This document shows positions 46,498 to 54,274 of a DNA stretch of 64,000 nt, in pieces. Made by a program: the position numbers and the translations under genes. The DNA is taken from assembly GCA_024693135.1 (NCBI GenBank), contig JAILLN010000049.1, positions 165,475 through 229,474 on the forward strand. Reading direction: 5' to 3'. This stretch comes from Lachnospiraceae bacterium (lineage in GTDB: Bacteria; Bacillota; Clostridia; Lachnospirales; Lachnospiraceae). How positions within the stretch are numbered: the stretch's first letter is position 1; the number at the start of each line of letters is the position of its first letter. A model generated the notes under the pieces. That model was not told the origin of the DNA. It did no database searches and saw only the letters and a program-made list of their open reading frames with translations.

Positions 46498-47085
46498 CTA
46501 CTCAGTTGCTTTTTCTTCTGATGCCGGAGCCTCTTCAGCGGCAGCTTCTGCCGGTGCGCTCTCTTCGGCTCCCTTGTCCTCGGATGAGGATGATCCGCCC
46601 TCTCCGTCCTTTTCCGCGATCTGCTTGATCACCCGTGCGAAGTTCGTGATCGGAGACTGGATGCTTCCCAGGAATCTGGACAGAAGCTCTTCCCTGGAAG
46701 GTACGCTTGCCAGCTCCTTGATGCCGTCCACGTCGTAATACGATCCCTCGATCACGCCGCCCTTGACCTCCAGCTTCGGCGCTTCCTTCGCGAATTTCAC
46801 GATGATCCTGGCCGGTGCCGTCACGTCGTCCTTGGAAACTGCCAGTGCAGAGGGGCCGTCCAGATGCTGATCCAGCTGTGCCAGATCCGTTCCCTCGAAA
46901 GCGCGTTTCATCATCGTATTTTTATATACTTTGTATGTCACGCCGGCTTCCCGCAGCTCACGGCGGAATCTGGTATCCTGCTCCACTGTCAGCCCGCGGT
47001 AATCCACCAGGACGGCCGCCTTCGCATCTTTAACCTGCTCGGCGATCTCATTCACGATGGGGGCCTTCAGTTCAACCTTTGCCAT
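46498..47085 (-). CDS. rplJ: 50S ribosomal protein L10
   Basis: A 195-residue stalk base protein with the conserved VLVDYRGLTVEQ and YKNTMMKRA segments. The C-terminus has an extra acidic Ser/Glu/Ala tail (about residues 160-195) beyond the usual length near 165-175. L10 with L7/L12 binds its own mRNA leader to limit synthesis; that leader lies at 47124-47255. Start follows GGAGG. Confidence 0.97.
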   Translation of the reverse strand: MAKVELKAPIVNEIAEQVKDAKAAVLVDYRGLTVEQDTRFRRELREAGVTYKVYKNTMMKRAFEGTDLAQLDQHLDGPSALAVSKDDVTAPARIIVKFAKEAPKLEVKGGVIEGSYYDVDGIKELASVPSREELLSRFLGSIQSPITNFARVIKQIAEKDGEGGSSSSEDKGAEESAPAEAAAEEAPASEEKATE

Positions 47086-47123
47086 TATGCTTTCCTCCTT
47101 TTTAAGATTTTTGTAATAAGCCG

Positions 47124-47255
47124 AAAAAAATCCCTGCCGAAAAGACAGGGACTATAAAAGCCTTGGTCAGAAACTTTTATCTCCTCGGCAGGCGGCTACG
47201 CTTACGCCCTTTCCCGGGCACCTGCTGTCTTCGGCTATCCGCTTTACGCGAACAC
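47124..47255 (-). ncRNA. Ribosomal protein L10 leader with attenuator terminator
   Basis: The ~150-nt untranslated region between the rplJ promoter and gene is rich in pairing segments, as expected for the L10 leader (Rfam RF00557 class). It ends in a terminator-like hairpin: 7-bp stem CCCTGTC/GGCAGGG (47144-47150 and 47132-47138), 5-nt loop, then seven T on the minus strand. Binding of L10(L12)4 would favour premature termination. Family assignment is by position and architecture; a covariance search would confirm it. Confidence 0.75.
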
Positions 47256-47260
47256 ATGGG

Positions 47261-47290
47261 ACTATACCACAACCCTCTCCCCTTTGTCAA
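47261..47290 (-). promoter_or_regulatory. Promoter of the rplJ-rplL-rpoBC operon
   Basis: A -35 TTGACA (47285-47290), 18-nt spacer and -10 TATAGT (47261-47266). The -35 box overlaps the stop codon of the upstream S41 protease gene. Confidence 0.85.
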
Positions 47291-48627
47291 CTTCCCAGCT
47301 GCTGTAAAAGGAGCTCCAGGGCTTTTTCCTTCTGATTGTCCGTACCGTCCTCCCGGTAAGCCTCCCGGTCCAGCTCCAGCTCCACGTCCGGATCGATGCC
47401 CTTGCCATGGATGCATTCCCCGCCGGGCAGGTAATATTCCGCCGTAGTCAGCTTCACCGCGGATCCGTCCTTCATGGGAACCACCACCTGGACCACGCCC
47501 TTTCCATAGGTCGTAGTACCGATCAGCGTACCCTTATGGTGATCCCGGATCGCCCCGGAGAGCATCTCGGCGGCGCTGGCCGTATTGCCGTTCACCAATA
47601 CCGCCACGGGCATCATCAGCTCGTCCCTGCCGTCGCATTTGTATTCTTCTTTCTTTCCATTCTTATCTACCGTATAGGTGAACACGCCCTTCGGCAGGAT
47701 ATGGGAGGCCACGTCCATCGCCACATCCACATCCCCTCCCGGATTGCTCCTTAAGTCTATGCAAAGGGCCCTCATTCCCTGGTCCTTAAGCTCCTCCAAG
47801 GCTTCCCGGAACTGGCTCTTCGTCACCGTATCAAACTCGGAGATCTGGATATATCCCACTCCCTTCGCCTCATCCAGCATATTCTGGGATACCGTGGGCA
47901 CGCTCACCATCTCCCGGACCAGGGTGAAGCTCATCTCATCCCCATCCCGGAGCATCACCACCTCCACCGTGGTGCCTTCCTCCCCCCGGACGCTCTTGGA
48001 GATCTCCTCGCTGCTCCAATCCAGCACATTTTCCCCGTCGATCATATAGAACACATCCCCCTCCCGGATGCCGGCCCGGTCTGCGGAAAATCCGGGGATC
48101 ACGGAAGCGATGTAGCAATAATCCTCCTCTTCGTTGTAGGCGATATAGCAGCCGATGCCGCCGAACTGGCCCTCCGTGCTTTCCATCAGCTTTTTCATCT
48201 CATCCGCGGTATAGTATTCGGAATAAACATCTCCCAGGGATTCCACGGCTCCGGCATAGATCCCTTCCGCTTCCGCCCCCTTGTCCAGGTCATGGATGTA
48301 ATACTTGTCAATGAGCCTCTCGATCTCCGTCAGCTTTTTTTCCACATCCGCCCTGGTACCGGAGGAAGCGGAGCCGCCCTTGCCCCCGAAGGCTTTGACC
48401 AGGGCAAAGGCCTGGAAGACAAGGCAGAATGCCATCAGCGCGATCACAAAGCCCGCAAGCATTCCGATCAGGAACTTTTTCCCGGACCGGTCCGGCTCTT
48501 TCCTGCCGCCCTGCAAAGCGCCCCCGGGGACTCCCGTGGGATAGCTGGTATAATAAGGGCGGTCCATGTCCGTACGCCGGATGGGCTGCTCCTGATTTGG
48601 GTTGTTCTGGTTGTTTGGATATTCCAT
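47287..48627 (-). CDS. S41 family C-terminal processing protease
   Basis: A 446-residue membrane-anchored serine protease: Pro/Asn-rich cytoplasmic N-terminus, one TM helix (about 52-75, LIGMLAGFVIALMAFCLVF), PDZ domain (about 165-240), S41 catalytic core with Ser in NGNTASAAE and Lys in TTYGKGVVQ. It trims extracytoplasmic proteins. The start at 48627 is an ATG after AAGGAAA; the longer frame starts with TTG. It is the last gene after ftsE-ftsX-LytM and may process the LytM endopeptidase (inference). Confidence 0.9.
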   Translation of the reverse strand: MEYPNNQNNPNQEQPIRRTDMDRPYYTSYPTGVPGGALQGGRKEPDRSGKKFLIGMLAGFVIALMAFCLVFQAFALVKAFGGKGGSASSGTRADVEKKLTEIERLIDKYYIHDLDKGAEAEGIYAGAVESLGDVYSEYYTADEMKKLMESTEGQFGGIGCYIAYNEEEDYCYIASVIPGFSADRAGIREGDVFYMIDGENVLDWSSEEISKSVRGEEGTTVEVVMLRDGDEMSFTLVREMVSVPTVSQNMLDEAKGVGYIQISEFDTVTKSQFREALEELKDQGMRALCIDLRSNPGGDVDVAMDVASHILPKGVFTYTVDKNGKKEEYKCDGRDELMMPVAVLVNGNTASAAEMLSGAIRDHHKGTLIGTTTYGKGVVQVVVPMKDGSAVKLTTAEYYLPGGECIHGKGIDPDVELELDREAYREDGTDNQKEKALELLLQQLGS

Positions 48628-48673
48628 GGTTTCCTTCTTTTCTTCTGTCAAGAGCCTATCCGGCTCCCCAAGC

Positions 48674-49921
48674 CTACTTCAGATAATTCCAGGGGCTTAC
48701 GTAGGAGCCGTTTTTCCTTACCCCGAAATGCAGGTGAGGGCCTGTACTCCTTCCGGTGGATCCCACCAGGGCGATCTTCTTTCCGGCTGAGACCTCCTCC
48801 CCGGAAGAGACCAGAAGCTTTGATGCATGCATATAAAGGGTCACAAGCCCGTCACCGTGGTCAATCATAACATAATTCCCCATGGATGACGAATAGGAAG
48901 CCGCCACCACGGTCCCGTCATAAGCCGCCAGGATGGGCGAGCCGGAGGGAGACGCAAAGTCCACCCCGTTATGCATCATCTTCACCCCCAGCGTGGGATG
49001 GAGCCTCATGCCGTAATCATCCGAGATCCGCGTATAGGAAGGACAGGGAAAGGTAAACATTCCTCCATCGTAGCTCCTGGTCTGCCTGTTCTGCTCCTCC
49101 AGGGTCCGCTTCTGCTCAGCAAGGGCAGCCTCCAGGGCGGCGATCTGCGCATTCTGCTCATTGATCAGCTTCTGATATGCGGCCGCTTGCTCCTCCCTGC
49201 TTCCGATCTCTGCATCATATTGATAGACCTCTTCCTGCTTTGCATCGATCAGAAGCTGGAGGGATGCCGCCTCCACCATTTTCTCATCCTTGGAGATCTC
49301 CAGCTTTTTTTCCGCCTCCTCAAGCTCCTTTTCCTTTTCCTCCACCCTCTTTACCGCCTGGCTGTATTCTTCCAGGATCCGGTCGTCATAGGCGGCCACA
49401 GCCTCCACATAGGTATTGCGGTTCAGCAGGTCCCCGATATCCGAAGCCGCCGTAAGGATCTCAAAGAAGGTATCCGCCTGGGCTGTATACATAAACCGCA
49501 GATGGCGCTTCATTTCCTCATACCGGTCCTGCCTCTCCTGCCTGGCCCTGACCAGCTCCTCAGAAGCCTCTTCCCGCAAGACTTCATTTTCCGAGATCTG
49601 CTCTTCGATCTCTCCGATCCGTCCCTGGATCTCCTCCATCCCGGTATCCAGCTCATGGATATAGTTTTCTACACTGCTCTTCCCTTCCTTCAGGGACTGC
49701 ACCAGCTTCTTTGTATCCTCTAAGCCTGCATTCAGCTTTCCCTTTTCATTTTTGGCATTCTGGATCTCGGATTCACTTTCCCGGATCTTCTCCTTTGTGT
49801 CGTTGATCTGGGACTCTAAGTCGTCTGCCGAGGCCGGATATGCCCACATGAAAAGCAGTGCTGCACACAGCAATAGGTGCAGCACAGGTCTTTTCCAAGG
49901 ATTATCATGATGTTTAAGCAT
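48674..49921 (-). CDS. M23 (LytM) peptidoglycan endopeptidase with coiled coil, FtsEX partner
   Basis: A 415-residue secreted protein: signal peptide (LHLLLCAALLFMWAYPASA), long coiled coil (about 33-270), then an M23 domain (about 300-412). Zinc ligands are all present: HNGVDF (H-x3-D) and HLHFG. Unlike E. coli EnvC, whose LytM domain is degenerate, this one should be an active peptidoglycan hydrolase. The coiled coil fits activation by FtsEX, as for CwlO or PcsB. It starts 3 nt after the ftsX stop, with no strong ribosome binding site, so it is probably coupled. Confidence 0.9.
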   Translation of the reverse strand: MLKHHDNPWKRPVLHLLLCAALLFMWAYPASADDLESQINDTKEKIRESESEIQNAKNEKGKLNAGLEDTKKLVQSLKEGKSSVENYIHELDTGMEEIQGRIGEIEEQISENEVLREEASEELVRARQERQDRYEEMKRHLRFMYTAQADTFFEILTAASDIGDLLNRNTYVEAVAAYDDRILEEYSQAVKRVEEKEKELEEAEKKLEISKDEKMVEAASLQLLIDAKQEEVYQYDAEIGSREEQAAAYQKLINEQNAQIAALEAALAEQKRTLEEQNRQTRSYDGGMFTFPCPSYTRISDDYGMRLHPTLGVKMMHNGVDFASPSGSPILAAYDGTVVAASYSSSMGNYVMIDHGDGLVTLYMHASKLLVSSGEEVSAGKKIALVGSTGRSTGPHLHFGVRKNGSYVSPWNYLK

Positions 49922-49924
49922 GCA

Positions 49925-50821
49925 TCATACCCGCAAATGTCTCTTTACCGTAAACATGCTTCCCAGAAATCCGATCCCCACGCCCATGATCAGGGAGATC
50001 GGCAAAAGCGTTGAAAAAATCTGATCCACCGAAAGAAAGACCAGGATGGCGCTCAGGGCAGAGAAACGCTCCAGGACATAATTCACGATATTATTATAGA
50101 TGAAATAGACTGCCACCAGCGGGATGGCCGCACCCAGCAGGCCCAGCATGATCCCCTCAAAAAGGAAGGGCGCCCGCACCACAAAATCCGTGGCTCCGAT
50201 AAGCTTCATGATGGCGATCTCCTCCCTGCGGACCGAGATCCCCACCGCCACGGTATTGCTGATCAGGAAGACCGAAACCGCCAGGAGGATCAGGATGATT
50301 CCCAGGGAAACATATCCGATCAGGGAATTCACGGAGGTCAGCGCAGTGGCCACGTTCGCGGATTTATGCACCTCGCTGATGCCGTCCACGGTCTGGAGAT
50401 ATTGCACAAGGCTGTCCTGCATGGAAACGTCGTTCATGTAGATCTCATAATTGGCACAGTCTGCCAGGGGATTGTCGTCCCCAAAGGTATCCACGTATTC
50501 ACCCAGGTTTTCCTTGAAGGAATCCCATGCTTCCTCCGCCGAGACGAATACGATCCTGGAAACCTCAGCCCTCCTGCTGATCTCCTGGCCGATCTCCTGG
50601 ATCCGGTCATCTCCCAGCCCCTCTTCGAAAAAGACCGTCACGGCCACGCCGGTCTGCGCCTGCTTTACGATATTCTGGAAGTTGGTCACGATGGCATAGA
50701 ATATGCTGAATAAGAACACGCAGGCACTGATGGTGGCTATGGTGGCCAGGGAAAAGATCTTATTCCGGAAGATGTTCTTAAAGCCCTGCTTCAGGGTATA
50801 TCCTATTGTACTAATCCTCAT
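49925..50821 (-). CDS. ftsX: Cell division ABC-like permease FtsX
   Basis: A 298-residue membrane protein: N-terminal TM helix (about 22-45), extracellular domain (about 50-165), then three TM helices in a FtsX/MacB-like core (segments SVFLISNTVAVGISVRREEIAIMKLIGAT). It couples FtsE ATP hydrolysis to the external hydrolase. It overlaps ftsE by 11 nt and is followed at once by the LytM endopeptidase gene. Confidence 0.95.
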   Translation of the reverse strand: MRISTIGYTLKQGFKNIFRNKIFSLATIATISACVFLFSIFYAIVTNFQNIVKQAQTGVAVTVFFEEGLGDDRIQEIGQEISRRAEVSRIVFVSAEEAWDSFKENLGEYVDTFGDDNPLADCANYEIYMNDVSMQDSLVQYLQTVDGISEVHKSANVATALTSVNSLIGYVSLGIILILLAVSVFLISNTVAVGISVRREEIAIMKLIGATDFVVRAPFLFEGIMLGLLGAAIPLVAVYFIYNNIVNYVLERFSALSAILVFLSVDQIFSTLLPISLIMGVGIGFLGSMFTVKRHLRV

Positions 50822-51497
50822 CGATGTATCCGCCCTTTTTCTGGTCGCTTACGATCACGCCCTTTTTCATGGTAATGACTCTTTTCTGCATTGCATTGAC
50901 GATCTCACGGTTATGGGTCACCACGAGCACCGTGGTTCCGTTCCGGTTGATCTGCTCCAAAAGCTTCATGATATCCCAGGAATTCTTCGGGTCCAGATTG
51001 CCGGTAGGCTCATCCGCCAATAGGATCGGCGGATTATTGATGATGGCCCTGGCTACGGCCACCCTCTGCTGCTCGCCTCCCGACAGCTCCCTCGGCCTGG
51101 ACTTGTACTTCTCCGCAAGCCCCACCAAAGAAAGCACGGCAGGCACGCTCTTACGGATCTGCCTGGTGGGCACCGAGATCACTCTTTGGGCAAAAGCCAC
51201 GTTTTCATACACATTCCGGTCCTTGAGCAGGCGGAAATCCTGAAACACCACCCCGATATTCCTCCGGTATTTTGCTACCTTTCTGTGCTTCAGCTTCCCT
51301 ACGTCCGTTTGGTTTACCACAATCCTGCCCGACGTGGGGGTCAGCTCCCGAAGCAGCAGCTTGATCAGTGTAGACTTGCCGGATCCGCTGTCCCCTACGA
51401 TAAAGACAAACTCCCCGGGCTCGACATGCAGGCTGACCCCATTCAGCGCCGGGGAGCCGGTAGAGTACGTTTTGCTCACATCCTCCAGTATAATCAT
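50811..51497 (-). CDS. ftsE: Cell division ATPase FtsE
   Basis: A 228-residue ABC ATPase with Walker A GDSGSGKST, signature LSGGEQQRVAVARAI, Walker B ILLADEPTGNLDP and switch VLVVTHN. Starts MIILEDVSKTYS after a GAGG site. It forms the FtsEX complex that controls peptidoglycan hydrolysis at the division site. Confidence 0.96.
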   Translation of the reverse strand: MIILEDVSKTYSTGSPALNGVSLHVEPGEFVFIVGDSGSGKSTLIKLLLRELTPTSGRIVVNQTDVGKLKHRKVAKYRRNIGVVFQDFRLLKDRNVYENVAFAQRVISVPTRQIRKSVPAVLSLVGLAEKYKSRPRELSGGEQQRVAVARAIINNPPILLADEPTGNLDPKNSWDIMKLLEQINRNGTTVLVVTHNREIVNAMQKRVITMKKGVIVSDQKKGGYIDED

Positions 51498-51549
51498 ATG
51501 TTACCTCATTGATCAGCATTTGATCCATGCCCGTAAGGCTGCCGGATCA

Positions 51550-52629
51550 TCATTGCATATTCTCCATGTATTTCATATATCTCGAGACCATCAGGGCGAT
51601 CCGGAAGGTGATGGCATCCTCAAATACCCTGATATCCAGCCCTGTCGTCTTTTCGATCTTATCCAGCCGGTATACCAGGGTATTGCGGTGAATGAAAAGC
51701 TGCCTGCTGGTCTCCGAGACATTCAGGGAATTCTCAAAAAATTTATCGATAGTCGCCAGGGTCTCTTCGTCAAAATCCTCCGGCGGTTTCTCGGCAAAGA
51801 TCTCCTGGATAAACATGCGACAAAGGGGAAGCGGAAGCTGGTAGATCAGCCTTCCGATGCCCAGCCTGCGGTAGAAGGCGGTCTGTGTGTCCTTCAGGAA
51901 GATCTTCCCCACCTCCATGGCCACCTTCGCTTCCTTATAGGAGCGGCTCACATCGCGAAGATCCTGCACCACCGTTCCGGAGGAAACCCTTGCCCTCACT
52001 CCCATATGCTTCTTCAGAAAGGGGATGATCTGCTCCGCAAGTCCCTCTGCCTCCTCCAGGCTGCTGTCGGTCAGCAGCTCCTCGATGATCACCACATCCC
52101 GGTCATCCACCGAGGCGACAAAATCTCCCTCCCGGATAAAGGGCATTTCCTTCAGATCCTCCGGCCGGATGGACTGCCTTTCCTCCAAGTCTTCCACCAG
52201 CAGCACCAGGCGCGGCACTGCGCTCTTGATATGGAGCATCCTGGCCCGGTTATAGATATCCACGAGAAGAAGATTGTCCAGCAGCAGATTTTTGATGAAG
52301 CTGTCCTGGTTGAACTGCTCCCTGTATGCATTCAGCAGCCCTTCCATCTGAAATACGCAAAGCCTGCCCAGCATATAGGGATCGCTCCCGCCCCAGCAGG
52401 CCAGGATATATTCCGTCCCCTGCTCCTCCACCACCCTGAAGATCTGGCAGCCTTCAAGCTCCCGGCTTTCGGCTCCGGACTCGGAAAACGCCCGGATGTC
52501 CTCCTCCGGAAGCCTTCCCTCTAAGGTCGAGGCCAGCTCCTTTCCGGCAGGGTCATAGACGGCAAAATCGCTCCGGCCGATCTCCTTCAGCCCTTCGATG
52601 GTATTTTGCAGGATCTGGAGAGAGATCAT
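51550..52629 (-). CDS. CdaR/PucR-type transcriptional regulator
   Basis: A 359-residue regulator with a long N-terminal sensory region and a C-terminal PucR-type helix-turn-helix (about residues 305-355; NVSETSRQLFIHRNTLVYRLDKIE). This is the CdaR architecture of sugar-diacid regulators. Its gene overlaps the upstream one by 4 nt (ATGA) and precedes ftsE by 52 nt, an arrangement that suggests control of the envelope operon. The ligand is unknown. Confidence 0.85.
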   Translation of the reverse strand: MISLQILQNTIEGLKEIGRSDFAVYDPAGKELASTLEGRLPEEDIRAFSESGAESRELEGCQIFRVVEEQGTEYILACWGGSDPYMLGRLCVFQMEGLLNAYREQFNQDSFIKNLLLDNLLLVDIYNRARMLHIKSAVPRLVLLVEDLEERQSIRPEDLKEMPFIREGDFVASVDDRDVVIIEELLTDSSLEEAEGLAEQIIPFLKKHMGVRARVSSGTVVQDLRDVSRSYKEAKVAMEVGKIFLKDTQTAFYRRLGIGRLIYQLPLPLCRMFIQEIFAEKPPEDFDEETLATIDKFFENSLNVSETSRQLFIHRNTLVYRLDKIEKTTGLDIRVFEDAITFRIALMVSRYMKYMENMQ

Positions 52630-53300
52630 TGCGCTCCTCCCCCTACGTTTCCGGCAAGCCTGCGGAAGATCCTGTTCCGGATCCAGTCCCGCATTCCGCC
52701 GGGCTTTAAAGTTCCGTCCTCCCTGACATGCACGATCTCATCCGAGGCCGAAAGCAGGAGGCGGGCATTGATCTTTGATTTCTGCTCCAGCACAAAGCGC
52801 TCCCTTTCCGGTGATGCAAGCAGAAGGATGACCGCATCCGGTATGATCCCATTGATCTCATTTACCGCATCCTCCCCCCGGATCGATTCATTCAAAACCA
52901 CAGAGCCTGCCACCTCCAGATCCGGCTGGAGCATTTTCAGGACCGAGGTAAGCTCCTCAAGCCTTGCGGCACTGTCCGTGATCAGATAGGTTTTCTTATG
53001 TCCTCTGCTTAACAGCCTGAGCAGCCCCTTCAGGTACAGATTCCTCGTGGTCTCGGTCTCCCTGCTCTTGCTGGTGATCCCGGCCATATGCAGGATGCTT
53101 AAGCTGACAGGGATCGTGATATCCGACTCCTGCATGCACTGCCCGATCTCATTGAAGTCCTTCGCCGCGATCAGGCTTTCATCGGACAGATAATATACTA
53201 CATTAAGGACGCCATTGCCCAGATACTCTCTTGTCAGGTGAAGGCTCTCCCGAACCGTCAGATCCCTGCTCTCAAACCCAAGAAGTTGTATTTTTTTCAT
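52626..53300 (-). CDS. WecG/TagA-like glycosyltransferase homologue, probably degenerate
   Basis: A 224-residue protein. The C-terminal half fits the WecG/TagA/CpsF fold: VNEINGIIPDAVILLLASPERERFVLEQ corresponds in layout to the family segment around 'PDivfVgLGsPkQEkwi' (given here in outline). The N-terminal catalytic region, where the family has a conserved Asp-Gly, reads SDITIPVSLSI and lacks it, so activity is doubtful. The start at 53300 (MKKIQLLGF) follows GGGAG; a TATAAT promoter is at 53323-53352. It heads the envelope operon and may act as a sensor or non-enzymatic partner of the CdaR regulator. Confidence 0.6.
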   Translation of the reverse strand: MKKIQLLGFESRDLTVRESLHLTREYLGNGVLNVVYYLSDESLIAAKDFNEIGQCMQESDITIPVSLSILHMAGITSKSRETETTRNLYLKGLLRLLSRGHKKTYLITDSAARLEELTSVLKMLQPDLEVAGSVVLNESIRGEDAVNEINGIIPDAVILLLASPERERFVLEQKSKINARLLLSASDEIVHVREDGTLKPGGMRDWIRNRIFRRLAGNVGGGAQ

Positions 53301-53322
53301 GTCTGACTCCCAACATCTATGG

Positions 53323-53352
53323 ATTATAACATACATCCCATTTCCGTTGCAA
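53323..53352 (-). promoter_or_regulatory. Promoter of the WecG-like-cdaR-ftsEX operon
   Basis: A -35 TTGCAA (53347-53352), 18-nt spacer and perfect -10 TATAAT (53323-53328), about 23 nt upstream of the start codon. The neighbouring 53353-53490 holds no recognised gene. Confidence 0.75.
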
Positions 53353-53490
53353 TCCGGCAGAAAAACCATTTGGTATCATGATGTATTCTCCCTATAAAAG
53401 AAACGTCAGGAAAGGCCCGGCTTCTGTCAGTCAGAGCTTTTTCTTGTTTCAATTGGTCAAAATCGCATTGCTGTTCAGCCGCCACGCAAT

Positions 53491-53540
53491 AAAAAAAGGG
53501 CTGTGAAGCCCGGGATCTTTCAATCCTTTGTTCACAGCCC
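53491..53540 (-). terminator. Rho-independent terminator of the phosphoribosyltransferase-like gene
   Basis: A 10-bp stem GGGCTGTGAA/TTCACAGCCC (53531-53540 and 53498-53507) with a 23-nt loop, followed on the minus strand by seven T. Confidence 0.85.
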
Positions 53541-53559
53541 TTAAGATCGTATGGAAAGA

Positions 53560-54198
53560 TCATATCGTAGAATAACCGAAACCGTTGCAGATGGCGTCCA
53601 CAGGAACACCGGATTTGCACATGGGGCAGTTCTCCGGGGAGAAGCTGGCATAATCCGTCAGATCCCGGTTGGAATACAATGCCCGGATGGGGATGCCCTC
53701 CAGCTGGGTGGCCACGGAGTAGATCGCGGAGATCCCCACTACCTGCCCATGATAGAAGCGGACAGAGCCCAGGGCGCTCCGAAGGGTAGCGCCGGTGGTA
53801 GCGGTATCGATGAGGACCAGGACCTTCTTTCCGCGGATCATATGCTCCGTGTTTTCCCGGAACATCATCTGCCCGCTGACGTTATACTCCGGGCTGGTGA
53901 TATACATGGTCTGGTGGGAGTTGGCGGAAACGATGCCGGCCTTCGTGAGCTTGTTGGCAAGATAAGCGCCCACGACCTCCATGCTGTTGAGGCACAGGAT
54001 CGTATCGATCACGTCGGAAGCAAGATACATTTCCGCAAGCTCTTCTCCGGTGGCCCGGGCTTCCCGCTGCCTGGATTTCATGTCGCTTAGGTCCATGTAA
54101 TAATTCACATGGGAATTCGGCGTCACAAAATGCCCGGGGATATAGCGGAGCACCACATCCTTATTTCTCTGATAATCAATCTTTTTATAATCCTGCAT
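53560..54198 (-). CDS. Phosphoribosyltransferase-family protein (orotate PRTase-like)
   Basis: A 212-residue protein with the PRPP-binding loop KVLVLIDTATTGATLRSAL (about residues 124-142) of type I phosphoribosyltransferases. It also has an upstream N-terminal hood region and a C-terminal CPMCKSGVPVDA segment with two cysteines, unusual for orotate PRTase. Without a pyrimidine gene nearby, function is uncertain: it could salvage a base or act as a regulatory PRTase. The start follows AGGAGG. It has its own terminator. Confidence 0.75.
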   Translation of the reverse strand: MQDYKKIDYQRNKDVVLRYIPGHFVTPNSHVNYYMDLSDMKSRQREARATGEELAEMYLASDVIDTILCLNSMEVVGAYLANKLTKAGIVSANSHQTMYITSPEYNVSGQMMFRENTEHMIRGKKVLVLIDTATTGATLRSALGSVRFYHGQVVGISAIYSVATQLEGIPIRALYSNRDLTDYASFSPENCPMCKSGVPVDAICNGFGYSTI

Positions 54199-54244
54199 AA
54201 TGACCTCCTTGTGATTTGATCAGGCAAAGCATGTCTGTATCTAT

Positions 54245-54274
54245 GATCCATACTAACATAGAAATGCGATAATC
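54245..54274 (-). promoter_or_regulatory. Possible promoter of the phosphoribosyltransferase-like gene
   Basis: A -35 TTGATT (54269-54274), 18-nt spacer and a weak -10 TATGGA (54245-54250). Weak match. Confidence 0.35.
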
